64,000 bases of DNA from Streptomyces sp. ICC1 (GCF_003287935.1 NZ_CP030287.1:6475227-6539226); one strand, 5' to 3'. Shown: positions 1-9,385, numbered from the stretch's first letter. Notes: generated by a model not told the origin, from the letters alone. Translations and numbers: made by a program.

Positions 1-198
1 CAGGTCGCGGTTGCCGCGCATCCCCAGGTGCACGACCCGGACCCCGTCCGCCCGCAGTCCCTCGGCCACCGGCCCGGGGTTGGTGAGCGTCAGGACGTCG
101 CAGCGCATCGGCATGTGGCGCAGCAGCAGCCGCAGTTGCTGCTCGGCGCCGCCGACGCCCAGTCCCGTGATGACGTGCAGCACCTTGTCCGGGCTCAC
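1..198 (-). CDS. Glycosyltransferase family 4, N-terminal part (runs off the window)
   Basis: Only the first 66 codons are present. The protein begins with a short beta-strand and then a GLGVGGAEQQL loop, which is the nucleotide-sugar-glycosyltransferase start typical of GT4 enzymes (GT-B fold). The GTG start overlaps the TGA stop of the preceding deacetylase gene by four bases (GTGA), so the two are translationally coupled. It is the last visible gene of the minus-strand exopolysaccharide operon, where it would add a sugar to the lipid-linked oligosaccharide. The donor and acceptor cannot be read from this fragment. Confidence 0.75.
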   Translation of the reverse strand, partial: MSPDKVLHVITGLGVGGAEQQLRLLLRHMPMRCDVLTLTNPGPVAEGLRADGVRVVHLGMRGNRDL

Positions 199-971
199 AG
201 GTGCACCGCCCGGCGCAGCTCCCGCACCTGGTGGCGCACCTGCTTGATCCGCAGCCGCGGCCCGCCGTCGGCCTGGCTGATGTGCGTACGGGGCATCGCG
301 TGCGGCCCGGCGAGGGGCCCGGGGTCGATGGCGCAGGCGTAGCCGTATCCGGCGTCCCGCGTCGCGGCGACGACCCGGGCGTCGATGTGCCCGTAGGGGT
401 AGCAGAATCCGGCGGGCAGCGTCCCGGTCAGCTCCCGGATCAGCTCGCGGCTGCCGCGCAGCTCCTGCCGCAGCACGTCGTCGGTGGCCGCGGTGAGGTC
501 CTGGTGCAGCAGCCCGTGCGAGCCGATCTCCTGTCCGGCGGCGGCGACTTCGCGGATCCCCTCGGCGGTGAGCAGGGCCTTGCGGGGTCCGAGCGGGTCC
601 CAGACGTTGTCGACGCCGAGCCGCCCGGGCAGGACGAACAGCGTGGCGGTGCAGTCGTGGCGGAGCAGCAGCGGCAGCGCGCGGGTCAGGAAGTCGCTGT
701 AGCCGTCGTCGAAGGTCAGGCCGACCAGTCCGGCGCCGCGCCCGGCGGCGCGGGCCCGCAGCAGCTCGCCGACGGACACTCCGCGCAGGCCCCGGGAGCG
801 CAGCCACAGCAGCTGCGCCTCCAGGGCGTGCGGGGTGACGGTGATGCCGTACGGGTCCTCGGCGGGGTCGGTGAACTCGGCGACGGAGTGGTACATCAGG
901 ACCCACGGCGATGCGGTCCGGCGAGCGGGGAGCACCGCGGCGGGGGGCGCCGTTTCGGTGTCAGCGGACAT
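195..971 (-). CDS. Polysaccharide deacetylase (NodB domain)
   Basis: This is a 258-residue carbohydrate esterase family 4 protein. It shows the metal-binding TFDDG motif (residues 86-90), the zinc-ligand motif SHGLLH (151-156) and a CYPYGH motif near residue 190, all characteristic of NodB-type deacetylases acting on N-acetyl groups of glycans. No signal peptide is visible, so it may act on the cytoplasmic or membrane-bound intermediate, or be exported in another way. The ATG start lies 11 bases inside the end of the upstream flippase gene and the stop overlaps the next glycosyltransferase. Its position in the polymer operon suggests it de-N-acetylates the exported polymer or its precursor. 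The family assignment is firm, the substrate is inferred. Confidence 0.85.
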   Translation of the reverse strand: MSADTETAPPAAVLPARRTASPWVLMYHSVAEFTDPAEDPYGITVTPHALEAQLLWLRSRGLRGVSVGELLRARAAGRGAGLVGLTFDDGYSDFLTRALPLLLRHDCTATLFVLPGRLGVDNVWDPLGPRKALLTAEGIREVAAAGQEIGSHGLLHQDLTAATDDVLRQELRGSRELIRELTGTLPAGFCYPYGHIDARVVAATRDAGYGYACAIDPGPLAGPHAMPRTHISQADGGPRLRIKQVRHQVRELRRAVHL

Positions 972-2934
972 TGCGGAACCTCTGGGTGAGCTGGGAGGTG
1001 AGGTGAGCGGTGAGCTGGGCGATCTGGCCGGGCAGGGCGATGACCTCCAGGGCCCGTATGGCCATGCCGGTGGCGCCGAACATGGCCGGGACGAGCAGGC
1101 AGCCGAGGGCGGCGCTGACGAGCGGGTCGGGGACCATCGGCCCGGCGATCCAGCCGGTGGCGCAGGCGGCGACGGCGGCGACGGAGAGCCGGCCGATGCT
1201 GACGGCGACCCGCCGGACCTGGATGGCGATGATGCGCGAGCCGAGTCCGGTGAGCAGCAGCGCGGCGGTGGTGGAGATGCCGGCGGCGTTGGCCGCGGCA
1301 ATCCCGTAGGTTCCCCACCAGCCGACGGCGAAGGCTCCGGCCACGATGTTGACGAGGAGCCCGGCACCCATCGCGAGCGCCGGGAACCAGGTGGGCCGGG
1401 CGGTCGAGAAGAAGGGCCGGGACAATGCCCCGACGAGGCAGTGGCCGAGCAGGCCGAGGCCGTAGACCCGCATGACGGAGGCCGTGGCCTCGGTGTCCTG
1501 ATGGGTGAACGCCCCGCGCTCGAAGAGCACTTGGATGATCTGGGGCGCGTATCCGATGACGAGCGCGGTGCCCATGAGGACGGCGAGGGAGGCGAGTGCG
1601 AGGTCCTGCTCCACGCGCCGCCGGGCCTTCTCCCGCTCCCCGCCGGCCATGGCCTGGGCGACGACGGGGAAGGTGACGGTGCAGATCATCAGGGACAGCA
1701 CCATCGGCATCTGGGCGACTTTTTGCGCGTAGTTCAGGTGCGAGATGGCGCCGGACGGCAGCGAGGCGGCGAGGAACCGCTCGACCAGGACCTGCGACTG
1801 GCGGAAGACGGCGAAGAAGATGACCGGGGCGATCACCCCGAAGGCGATCAGGGTCGGCCGGTCCCGGTCGCGCTGGAAGCGCGGGGCGCCCTTTGCGCGG
1901 GGCGGTCCGAAGCCGACGTTGCGGATGAAGGCGGGCAGTTGGACCAGGGCCATCAGCATCCCGCCGATGGCGACCCCGGCGGCGGCGGCGCGCACTCCCC
2001 ACAGGGCGTGCAGGGCCACCATGGTCCCGATGATCCCCACGTTGTACGACACGTAGATGGCGGCGGGCGGCACGAAGGAGCGGTGCGCCCTGAGCGCGGC
2101 GCTGAAGTAGCCGGCGATCCCGAAGGACAGCACGGTCAGGGCGGTCATCCGGGTGCATTCGACGGCGAGTCCCGGGTCCGGCAGCCCGGGCGCCAGGACG
2201 CCCACGACGAGCGGGGCGGCGACGATGAGCACGGACGCCACGGCGGCCAGGAGCACGAGGAGCCGGGGCAGCGTCGCCCCCACGAGCAGGCGTACGGGAT
2301 CCTGCGCGCGGGCCTCCTTGCGGGTGAGCCCGGCCCTGCTGGCGGCCCGGCGGGCCAGGGCGTGGCTGAACGCGGGCACCATCAGCAGCGCCATGGCGTC
2401 CTCGATGAGCAGCGTCGAGGCCATCTCGGGGACGGTCCAGGCGATGAGGAAGGCGTCGCTGTCGTGGCCGGCGCCGAAGAGGTGCGCGATGGTCTGGTCC
2501 CGGACCAGCCCGAAGACGGCCCCGGCGGCGGTCAGCCCGGCGGTCACGGCGGCCGCCTTGGCCAGTGCGCTACCGCTCGACGAGCGGGCCCCGTCGGCCG
2601 GGGCCGCCCGGCCGGAGCCGCGGGGCCCGGTCCGCACGGGCCCCTGCTCGGGGTCCGCGGCGGCGCGGTCCCGGCGGGGGCGGGTGCGCCCGGTGGCCAC
2701 CACGCGGACCGATCCGCCGTCGCCCGCGGGGCCCGGGATGCCGACGTGGGCCGCGCCGCGCCCGGCCGACGGCGGCCCGGCGGGCACGGCCACGGGCGGG
2801 TCGGCCGGCGCCGCGCCGTCACCGGCGGCGCCGGGCGCCGCGGGCGGGACGGCCGGGTGCGGCGGACGGCCCGCAGCCGCGGCGACCTCGGTCGCCGCGG
2901 CTGCGGGCCGCCGCCAGGGCGTGGTATCCGTCAC
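961..2934 (-). CDS. MviN/MurJ-family lipid-linked oligosaccharide flippase
   Basis: This polytopic membrane protein has about 14 predicted hydrophobic segments starting near residue 190 and the MATE-like repeats of the MurJ/MviN family. The first 180 or so residues are a poorly conserved Pro/Ala/Arg-rich stretch, so translation may start later. The GTG start overlaps the stop of the preceding O-antigen-ligase-like gene (GTGA). The family moves undecaprenyl-linked sugars across the membrane. In this operon, next to a polyprenyl glycosylphosphotransferase and a ligase or polymerase, a role in flipping the exopolysaccharide repeat is more likely than the essential lipid II flippase, which sits elsewhere in Streptomyces. 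That split of roles is inference. Confidence 0.8.
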   Translation of the reverse strand: MTDTTPWRRPAAAATEVAAAAGRPPHPAVPPAAPGAAGDGAAPADPPVAVPAGPPSAGRGAAHVGIPGPAGDGGSVRVVATGRTRPRRDRAAADPEQGPVRTGPRGSGRAAPADGARSSSGSALAKAAAVTAGLTAAGAVFGLVRDQTIAHLFGAGHDSDAFLIAWTVPEMASTLLIEDAMALLMVPAFSHALARRAASRAGLTRKEARAQDPVRLLVGATLPRLLVLLAAVASVLIVAAPLVVGVLAPGLPDPGLAVECTRMTALTVLSFGIAGYFSAALRAHRSFVPPAAIYVSYNVGIIGTMVALHALWGVRAAAAGVAIGGMLMALVQLPAFIRNVGFGPPRAKGAPRFQRDRDRPTLIAFGVIAPVIFFAVFRQSQVLVERFLAASLPSGAISHLNYAQKVAQMPMVLSLMICTVTFPVVAQAMAGGEREKARRRVEQDLALASLAVLMGTALVIGYAPQIIQVLFERGAFTHQDTEATASVMRVYGLGLLGHCLVGALSRPFFSTARPTWFPALAMGAGLLVNIVAGAFAVGWWGTYGIAAANAAGISTTAALLLTGLGSRIIAIQVRRVAVSIGRLSVAAVAACATGWIAGPMVPDPLVSAALGCLLVPAMFGATGMAIRALEVIALPGQIAQLTAHLTSQLTQRFRNVR

Positions 2935-4307
2935 CGGGCGGCCGCACCCTCAGGGGAGGCCGCCCCGGTCGCGGGCTTCGGACCGGCGCCGGAGGGCAGC
3001 GCCCACCAGGCGGCCAGGCCGATGATCACCCCGGTCAGGACGGTCGACGGGCCGCCGATGTCCGCGTAGAGGAAGTCGGTGAGTTGCCACACGAACAGCC
3101 CGACGGCGACGAGTCCGCAGTCCCGCAGCGCGGGCCCGCCGACCAGGCACCTGCGCAGGCCCGCCACCAGCAGGGCGAGCCAGCCGCCCGCCAGCGCGAT
3201 CAGCCCGATCAGCCCCTGCTCGCTGAGCACCAGCAGGTACATGTTGTGCGGGGAGAGCAGCGGCTGCCGGATGTACGCCTGGCCCGCGCCGGCGGTGTCG
3301 CTGCCCGAGGACAGGGCCAGCCCGGAGTGCGAGTCCCGGTTGGCCGGGAAGCCCTTGAGCCCCACCCCCACCGCGGGCCGCTCGCGCCACATCGACCCGG
3401 CGGCGGCCCACATCGTGTAGCGGTCGGTGACCGACTGGTCGGGGGCGTCCGAGACCTGGGTGATCGAGGTCAGCCGCTCCGCGACCATCGCGGAGCCGAC
3501 GCCGAGCCCGCCCACCAGCACCACTCCCACGGCGGCCAGGGCGACGAGCACCTTCAGCGCCCGCCTGATCCCGGCCAGCGCCATGACCAGTCCGGCGCCG
3601 CAGAAGGTCGCGATCCAGGCGCCGCGGCTGAAGGACAGCACCAGCGGGACGACCAGGGCCAGGGCCGCCGCGCCCGAGAACCGCCGGACCCGCGCCGGCA
3701 GTCCCGGCGCGAACGCCCCGGCCGTGGCGACGACCAGCCCGTAGGCGACGACCGTGGCCATGCCCATGACGTCGCCGGGGCCGAAGGTGCCCACGGCGCG
3801 GATGTCCTCGCCCTGGTACGAGGCTCCGGTGTGGGTGGCGAACTGCACCACGCCCACCGCGCCCTGGACCAGCGCCAGCACCACGAAGCAGCCGGCGGCG
3901 AGCCGGAACTCCCCGGCGTCGCGCACCAGCAGCACGATCGCCGCCGGGACCAGCACGAACACCTGGAGGTAGCGCACGAACCCGGGCAGGGCCGCGTACG
4001 GGTCGCCGGCGGTCACCGTCGCGACGGCGAGCCCGACGGCGGGCAGGCCCAGCGCGAGCACCCCCAGCGGGCTCAGCTGCCGCACCCGGCCCCGCAGGGC
4101 CTGGATCCCGCAGACGAGGACGAGGAGCAGGGACGCGGCGTCGGCGGGGCCGACCTTCCCGGAGGCGGTCGCGTCACCCGCCGGAAGCGGGGCGAGGAGG
4201 GCCAGTACGGTCGCGGCGAGCGGCAGCAGCGGCCAGTGCCGGCGCAGCAGTTCGGCGGGGTCCGGGCAGGACCATGACGTCGGTGACGTCGGTGCGGCAA
4301 GGCTCAT
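2931..4307 (-). CDS. O-antigen ligase/polymerase-like membrane protein (Wzy/WaaL superfamily)
   Basis: The 458-residue protein is almost entirely hydrophobic with about a dozen membrane spans and one larger extracytoplasmic loop. That loop contains the segment with RERPAVGVGLKGFP and a later SPHNMYLLVLSEQG, which is the pattern of the O-antigen ligase/polymerase family (Wzy_C). I chose the ATG at 4307 because it lies two bases after the stop of the upstream sugar transferase gene. A further upstream in-frame start at 4379 would overlap that gene by 70 bases. The family joins or polymerises undecaprenyl-linked repeat units on the outer face of the membrane. Whether this member polymerises or ligates cannot be told from sequence. 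Confidence 0.78.
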   Translation of the reverse strand: MSLAAPTSPTSWSCPDPAELLRRHWPLLPLAATVLALLAPLPAGDATASGKVGPADAASLLLVLVCGIQALRGRVRQLSPLGVLALGLPAVGLAVATVTAGDPYAALPGFVRYLQVFVLVPAAIVLLVRDAGEFRLAAGCFVVLALVQGAVGVVQFATHTGASYQGEDIRAVGTFGPGDVMGMATVVAYGLVVATAGAFAPGLPARVRRFSGAAALALVVPLVLSFSRGAWIATFCGAGLVMALAGIRRALKVLVALAAVGVVLVGGLGVGSAMVAERLTSITQVSDAPDQSVTDRYTMWAAAGSMWRERPAVGVGLKGFPANRDSHSGLALSSGSDTAGAGQAYIRQPLLSPHNMYLLVLSEQGLIGLIALAGGWLALLVAGLRRCLVGGPALRDCGLVAVGLFVWQLTDFLYADIGGPSTVLTGVIIGLAAWWALPSGAGPKPATGAASPEGAAAR

Positions 4308-4309
4308 GC

Positions 4310-5866
4310 TCAGCTGCCCCCCAACCGGAAGCGGAAGAACGAGGCCGCGGTGCGGGCCAGGATCCACAGGTCCTGCCACAGCGACCAGGTGTCGATGTAG
4401 TGGTTGTCGAAGCGGGCCCGGTCCTCGATGGAGGTGTCCCCGCGCAGGCCGTTGATCTGGGCGAGGCCGGTGATGCCCACCGGCATCCGGTGGCGGGCCT
4501 CGTACCCGGGGTGGACGCTGCTGAACTTGGCGACGAAGAAGGGCCGTTCGGGGCGCGGACCGACCAGGCTCATGTCACCCCGTACGACGTTCCACAGCTG
4601 CGGCAGCTCATCCAGGGAGGACTTGCGCAGGAAGGAGCCGACCGGGCTCATCCGGCAGTCGCCGGCCACCGTCCACCGGGTGGCGGACTCGTGGGCGTCG
4701 GCCCGCAGGGTGCGGAACTTCAGCAGGGTGAAGGGGCGCCCGTACAGGCCGACCCGCTCCTGCCGGAAGATCACCCCCGGCCCGTCCGAGAGCCGTACCA
4801 CCAGCGCGCAGGCGCCCATCACGGGCGCCGCGGCGAGCAGGGCGAGCGAGGCGAGCAGGGAGTCGATGGCGCGCTTGGCGTACCGCTCCAGCGGGCGGGC
4901 CGGGCGCGGCAGCAGCGGCTGGACGGCGTAGCCCCACAGCTGGTCGGCGGGCTCGGCGACGCGCATGCCGGTGACCTTGGCGGTGCCCGCCGGGTCGGCG
5001 AGCCAGAGCCGGCACCCGTGGTCGTGGAAGAGCCGGACCAGGGAGGCGGTGCGCTCGTCGGCCTCGGGCGGGCGGGTGAAGACCGCGTGCCGGACCGAGT
5101 TCTGGATGACGGCCCGCCGGATGTCCTCGTGGGTGGCGAGTACGGGCACCCCCGCGGCCGCGTCCGCTCCGGAGGACCGTACGGCGGGGTCGGCGAGCCC
5201 GACGGGGCGCAGCCCGTACTCGGGGCGCCCGTGCAGGGCGGCGGCCACGGCGCTCGCTCCGGCGCCGGGTCCGACGACGAGCGCGGAGGCGGGCCGGCGG
5301 GCGCGGGTGCGGCGGCGGACCTGGTTGACGAACCCGCGCCCGGCGCAGGCCAGGGCGACCTGCAGGACGACGGCGCTGAGCAGGACTCCCCAGCTCAGGG
5401 GTGTGTGCGGGGCGACGGCCGCCGTGACGGCGGCGGCCCCGCACCACAGGACGGCGGCCCGCCCGGCCAGCGCGGGCAGTTCGAGGAGCGCGGAGGGGGC
5501 GAGCCGCGGCCGGTACAGCCCGGCCTGGGCGTGCAGCCCGGCGAGGAGCAGGGCCAGGGGCGCGGCCGCCCAAAGGGCCGGCTCCAGTCCGGGCACGGCG
5601 GCGGTCGTCACGACGACGGCCAGCGCGTCGGCGCCCAGCAGCGCGGCAACCCCGTCCCGGCGGCGGACCCGGTGCGGCCGGGCGGCCGGGCGGGCCTGGT
5701 CGGCCTTGGGCCCGCGGGGCGGGTGGATGGCGGTCACGGAGCGGCGGAGGGAGGTGGTGCCGGTACCGGCGGGGGCCGTACTCGTGCCGGTGGTGCCGGT
5801 ACTGCCGCCGGCGGGCCCCGTACCGCCCTGCCCGGTGTGCCGGGCGGGTGCGCTGTCCATCGTCAT
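4310..5866 (-). CDS. Polyprenyl glycosylphosphotransferase (exopolysaccharide initiating enzyme)
   Basis: This 518-residue protein has the layout of WbaP/CpsE-type initiating transferases. It has an N-terminal low-complexity Thr/Gly/Pro region, about four membrane spans (residues 90-210), a Rossmann-like middle domain, another span and a C-terminal bacterial sugar transferase domain. The last carries KFRTLR, SSLDELPQLWNVVRGDMSLVGPRP and the C-terminal GITGLAQINGLRGD signature. It transfers a hexose-1-phosphate to undecaprenyl phosphate, the first step of polymer assembly. The ATG overlaps the stop of the upstream glycosyltransferase (ATGA). It is the best anchor for calling this operon an exopolysaccharide cluster. 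Confidence 0.88.
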   Translation of the reverse strand: MTMDSAPARHTGQGGTGPAGGSTGTTGTSTAPAGTGTTSLRRSVTAIHPPRGPKADQARPAARPHRVRRRDGVAALLGADALAVVVTTAAVPGLEPALWAAAPLALLLAGLHAQAGLYRPRLAPSALLELPALAGRAAVLWCGAAAVTAAVAPHTPLSWGVLLSAVVLQVALACAGRGFVNQVRRRTRARRPASALVVGPGAGASAVAAALHGRPEYGLRPVGLADPAVRSSGADAAAGVPVLATHEDIRRAVIQNSVRHAVFTRPPEADERTASLVRLFHDHGCRLWLADPAGTAKVTGMRVAEPADQLWGYAVQPLLPRPARPLERYAKRAIDSLLASLALLAAAPVMGACALVVRLSDGPGVIFRQERVGLYGRPFTLLKFRTLRADAHESATRWTVAGDCRMSPVGSFLRKSSLDELPQLWNVVRGDMSLVGPRPERPFFVAKFSSVHPGYEARHRMPVGITGLAQINGLRGDTSIEDRARFDNHYIDTWSLWQDLWILARTAASFFRFRLGGS

Positions 5867-7077
5867 CGGCTGATGCGCTCCTGGTTCAAGGGTCGTGGCC
5901 TGCCCAGCAGTTCGTGGTACAGACCGGTGACCGCGTCCGTGGTCCGCCGCACGTCGAAGTCCATCCGTGCGTGCCGTTGGGCCTGCTCTCCGAGTTCGGC
6001 GAGCAGCCGCGGCTCGGCGAGCAGCCGTCCCAGGGCCTTGGCCAGCGCCGTCGGGTCCTCGGGCTCCACCAGGCACAGCCGTCCCTGGCCGGGCGGCAGG
6101 CTCTCCCTGGCACCGCTGACGTCGGAGACCAGGACCGGGCGGCCACAGGCCATGGCTTCGAGCGGGGCGAGCGCCATGCCTTCCCACCGCGACGGCAGTA
6201 CAACGAGATCGGCGGCCCGAAGCCACGGTCGGATGTCGGAGGCGGGCCCGGCGAAGTGCACTCCGGGCGGGGCCGTGCGGCGCAGCCGTTCGGTGTCGGG
6301 GCCGTCTCCGACGAGCGCGAGGCGGGCGCCGGGGACGGCTCCGAGCAGCTCCGGCCAAGCCCGCAGCAGGATGTCCTGCCCCTTCTGCTGGCAGAGCCGG
6401 CCCACGCAGACGGCGAGCGGCCCGTCGCCCGCGAAGCCTGCGGGCAGCGGCAGTTCGGCGCGTGCTCGGGCCTTGTCCCGCGCGGGGTCCGGGCCGCCGG
6501 GGCGGAAGTGGTCGAGGTCGACGCCGTTGCGGATCACCGCCCAGCGGGCGGCGATCCCCTCGGACTCGCCGGTGCGTCGTTCGGCCTCGCTGACGCAGAG
6601 CACCCGGTCGGCCCAACGGGCCCCGAAGCGCTCCCAGCGCAGGGCGAGCGCGGCGGTGGCCCCGCCGACGGCGTCGAACGACCAGGCGTGCGGCTGGAAG
6701 ACGGTGGGGACGGCGCCGCGCACGGCGAGCCGCCCGGCCAGCCCGGCCTTGGCGCTGTGGGCGTGCAGGATGTCGGGCCGGACCCGGTCGACCAGGCGGC
6801 GCGCGCCCAGCACTTCGGCGGCCAGCCCCGGTCCGGGGGCCCGTCCGGCGCGCCAGGTGAGCACCTCGGCGCCGGCGGCGCGGGCCGCGTCGGCGAGCTG
6901 CCCGCCGCGCGGGCAGCCGACGACGGTCCGCAGACCGGCGGCGGACTGGGCCCGGACGAGGTCGACGACGACGCGTGCGACCCCGCCGTCGACGGGCTGG
7001 ACGAGGTGGAGGACGGCCGGCGGCCGGCCGGGCGGGGAGGAGGGTGAGGGGGTGGGGGAGGAAGGCTGCGTCGGCAC
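5863..7077 (-). CDS. Glycosyltransferase family 4
   Basis: This GT-B glycosyltransferase of about 404 residues has an N-terminal LHLVQPVDGGVARVV loop and the C-terminal nucleotide-sugar motif LPSRWEGMALAPLEAMACG, the EX7E signature of GT4. The proposed start is the GTG at 7077, which has a GGAG about ten bases upstream. A further upstream ATG at 7155 would run into the neighbouring DUF3344 gene and seems unlikely. It is the first gene of the minus-strand operon that continues through the initiating transferase, ligase, flippase and deacetylase. It should extend the lipid-linked repeat. The sugar specificity is unknown. Confidence 0.82.
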   Translation of the reverse strand: MPTQPSSPTPSPSSPPGRPPAVLHLVQPVDGGVARVVVDLVRAQSAAGLRTVVGCPRGGQLADAARAAGAEVLTWRAGRAPGPGLAAEVLGARRLVDRVRPDILHAHSAKAGLAGRLAVRGAVPTVFQPHAWSFDAVGGATAALALRWERFGARWADRVLCVSEAERRTGESEGIAARWAVIRNGVDLDHFRPGGPDPARDKARARAELPLPAGFAGDGPLAVCVGRLCQQKGQDILLRAWPELLGAVPGARLALVGDGPDTERLRRTAPPGVHFAGPASDIRPWLRAADLVVLPSRWEGMALAPLEAMACGRPVLVSDVSGARESLPPGQGRLCLVEPEDPTALAKALGRLLAEPRLLAELGEQAQRHARMDFDVRRTTDAVTGLYHELLGRPRPLNQERISR

Positions 7078-7096
7078 GTGGAGTGATCTCCTGCGT

Positions 7097-8212
7097 TCAG
7101 CGGCGCGCGTCTGTCTGAACGAAGAGCACACCGAGGAAATGACCCTGACTTTCACCCGTGAACCCGAAGGTCAGGCTACGGGCGCCACCGGACAGGGCGG
7201 GACTCAGATCGAACACGTCCGCGTCATATCCGAGATTGTTTACGTGTTCGGGCTGTCGCACGAACGAGGGACGTCCGAATTCCGTGATCGTGGAATTCAT
7301 AACATCATTAAAAGGATTTTCTCCGTCACTGAGACTGATCCGGCGTCCGCTGTCCGCGGTCACCGTGAGTGAGTCCCCGAGGGTCCCGCGGTCGCCGTCG
7401 TAGGCGACCACGCCGGCCCGCCCCGAAGCCCCGGGCGCGGCGTCCAGACCGGTGAGCCGCACCGTCTCGCCCGCCGCCTCGCCGGCCCCGGCGGCCAGCC
7501 CTTCGAAGCCGTCCCAGATCGAGACCCTGCGCACCGGCTCCTGCGGGTGCTCGTAGGCCACGACCAGCGTCCAGCCGCCCCAGGCGCCCATGTCCGAGTG
7601 GCCCATGGCGATGTTCAGCTGGGCCACCGTCCACATACCGGCGCCGCCCTTGCGGACCAGCGGCGTCACGTCGGCGGAGGCCTGGTAGGCATCGCCCGCG
7701 TTGTCGCTGCGGTGCCCGATCACCGTGTCGGCCAGCACTTCCTTGTACGCGCCGCCCGGCTCGGCGACCAGCACCCGGCCGTTGTCCTCCGGCGGCTTCT
7801 GCTCGCCGACCCGCAGGTTGCCGCCCCAGTACAGCCGGGCGTACGAGACCTTCGCGCCCTGCGGGACCTTGAGCTCGGCCCGGGTGGAGTTGTAGGTGTC
7901 GGGGTCCTTGTCGACCTCGTCGTAGAACATCTCGTAGTCGCTGTTGGTCCCCGCGGCACCCTTGTTCACCGCGGCGCAGGGCTCGGCCTGCGCGGACTCC
8001 TCCTTGCGGCATCCGATCGACGAGTTCGACGCCCGGACCAGGCCGCCGTGCTGCACGGCCTGGTAACGCTGGGTGAACGGAACCCTCGGCGCCTCCTTGC
8101 CGACCGGGGCCGCGGCGCCCGCCATGGGCACGTTCGCCGAAAGCGTGAGGCAGGACAGCAGACCGAGCGTTCCGACGATTCTGCGGGAGGAACCCATGAC
8201 CCTGTCTCTCAT
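7097..8212 (-). CDS. Secreted DUF3344-type protein
   Basis: The protein has a cleavable Sec signal (basic start, hydrophobic core, AGAAA cleavage region near residue 35) and then about 330 residues matching the DUF3344 pattern. This includes a VSYARLYWGGN strand, an ADVTPLV repeat and a WGGWTLVVAYEHP strand. DUF3344 proteins are secreted beta-rich proteins of unknown function in actinomycetes. The start was set at ATG 8212; ATG 8197 is an alternative and neither has a strong ribosome site. The gene is divergent from the chaplin and rodlin genes and ends 20 bases before the exopolysaccharide operon start, so it may belong to the same surface programme. No enzymatic motif is visible. Confidence 0.75.
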   Translation of the reverse strand: MRDRVMGSSRRIVGTLGLLSCLTLSANVPMAGAAAPVGKEAPRVPFTQRYQAVQHGGLVRASNSSIGCRKEESAQAEPCAAVNKGAAGTNSDYEMFYDEVDKDPDTYNSTRAELKVPQGAKVSYARLYWGGNLRVGEQKPPEDNGRVLVAEPGGAYKEVLADTVIGHRSDNAGDAYQASADVTPLVRKGGAGMWTVAQLNIAMGHSDMGAWGGWTLVVAYEHPQEPVRRVSIWDGFEGLAAGAGEAAGETVRLTGLDAAPGASGRAGVVAYDGDRGTLGDSLTVTADSGRRISLSDGENPFNDVMNSTITEFGRPSFVRQPEHVNNLGYDADVFDLSPALSGGARSLTFGFTGESQGHFLGVLFVQTDARR

Positions 8213-8372
8213 TTCGATCAGGGGGACAAAACAGGAGTGAACTTTGTCAGAACTCGGGCTGGAAATCACGCCGGACTCGCCCGTACGGCCTTTTGGGCGA
8301 TACCACGCACCCTCGGACCGCGCGGGTCGTTATGGGTCTGCAAGATTGTTCGAACAGAAAGGAAAAACGGAG

Positions 8373-8627
8373 ATGAAGAAGAGGCTGGTGCGCGGCACCA
8401 CCATGGCCGTCGCGAGCGCCGCGATGCTGATGGGCGGCGCGGGCCTCGCCTCCGCGCACGGCGGCGACGGCGCGACGGCGAACGGCTTCACGGGCGAGTC
8501 CCCCGGCGTCCTGAGCGGCAACCTGCTCCAGGTCCCCGTCGACGTCCCGGTGAACGTCTGCGGCAACACCGCGAACCTGATCGCCCTGCTGAACCCCTCG
8601 TTCGGCAACACCTGCGTCAACGCCTGA
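8373..8627 (+). CDS. Short chaplin
   Basis: This 84-residue protein has a Sec signal ending at ASAHG and a single chaplin domain. The domain has SPGVLSGNLLQVPV, then VNVCGNT and finally GNTCVNA with the two conserved cysteines. Short chaplins self-assemble into amphipathic amyloid fibrils that lower surface tension and coat aerial hyphae and spores. The ribosome site GGAAAAACGGAG precedes the ATG. The two-cysteine form resembles the ChpF/G/H type rather than cysteine-free ChpE. I do not assign a letter because the short chaplins cannot be separated by eye. Confidence 0.9.
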   Translation: MKKRLVRGTTMAVASAAMLMGGAGLASAHGGDGATANGFTGESPGVLSGNLLQVPVDVPVNVCGNTANLIALLNPSFGNTCVNA

Positions 8628-8744
8628 CGTCAACCGTGCCGCCCGAAACGTCGGCATCCGAGTGAAGACACGCAACCCGAACCGCGGTTGGGCCGTTGAT
8701 CCGGGTGCTTGAGTACCGGGCAATCCTGCAAAAAAGGGACCATC

Positions 8745-9155
8745 ATGATCAAGAAGTTTGCGGCCGGCGCAGCGGTTGCCGCCTCGTTCGTCGGACTCGG
8801 TGCCGCCATGGCCCCGCAGGCCATGGCCATCGGCAACGACCACGGCATCAACACCGTCAACGGCAACGGCGCCTCGCAGATCTACGGCAACCAGGCCACC
8901 TACGGCAACATGAGCCCGCAGATGGCGCTCATCCAGGGCTCCTTCAACAAGCCCTGCATCGCGCTGCCCGCCAAGGCCAACGTCCAGTCCGTCCTGGCCC
9001 TGGTCAACGTCGGCGTCCAGGACATCCCGGTCCTGTCCAGCCCGCAGAACCAGCAGTGCACCGAGAACTCCACCCAGGCCAAGGGCGACGAGGCTCTCTC
9101 GCACATCCTCAGCAACATCCCGGTCCTGTCCGGCAACGCCTCCGCAGGCAGCTGA
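8745..9155 (+). CDS. Rodlin
   Basis: The 136-residue product has a signal peptide (cleaved near AMA-IGN, about residue 28) and the rodlin body. This contains NGNGASQIYGNQATYGNMSPQMALIQGS and a repeated IPVLSSPQNQQCTENS segment. Length and composition match RdlA/RdlB. Rodlins align chaplin fibrils into the paired rodlets on spores and aerial hyphae. Only one rodlin gene is present here, whereas the classic S. coelicolor locus has two adjacent ones. It sits between two short chaplin genes, each with its own leader, and is followed by a strong terminator hairpin, so it is probably monocistronic. Confidence 0.92.
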   Translation: MIKKFAAGAAVAASFVGLGAAMAPQAMAIGNDHGINTVNGNGASQIYGNQATYGNMSPQMALIQGSFNKPCIALPAKANVQSVLALVNVGVQDIPVLSSPQNQQCTENSTQAKGDEALSHILSNIPVLSGNASAGS

Positions 9156-9177
9156 CAGCACCCCGCGCACCGCGCCA

Positions 9178-9214
9178 GCGAGGCCGTCGCACCTTCGGGT
9201 CGCGGCGGCCTCGC
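9178..9214 (+). terminator. Terminator hairpin after the rodlin gene
   Basis: A GCGAGGCCG arm pairs with CGGCCTCGC around a TTCG tetraloop, with one G-U pair and one bulged base in the middle of the stem. It begins 22 bases after the rodlin stop codon. There is no U-tract, as is common in Streptomyces. Confidence 0.75.
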
Positions 9215-9385
9215 CGCATGTCGGGACCCGCATAAGGCCCCGTCGAAATCCGGCCGGAATTCCGGACGCACGAGCATCTGAGTGAATTGGCCGACAGGGC
9301 TCAAAAATCCCCGGTTTCTTTTCCCTGATCCACTCGTTGTTAATTCTGCAGCGGATAGACCTCTGCGGGAAGGAATCGAAAACAA

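Noticed and set aside
4274..7372. A long plus-strand frame across the exopolysaccharide genes
   Set aside because: It is a shadow of the sugar transferase and glycosyltransferase genes, with repetitive Arg/Gly/Ala content and no motifs.
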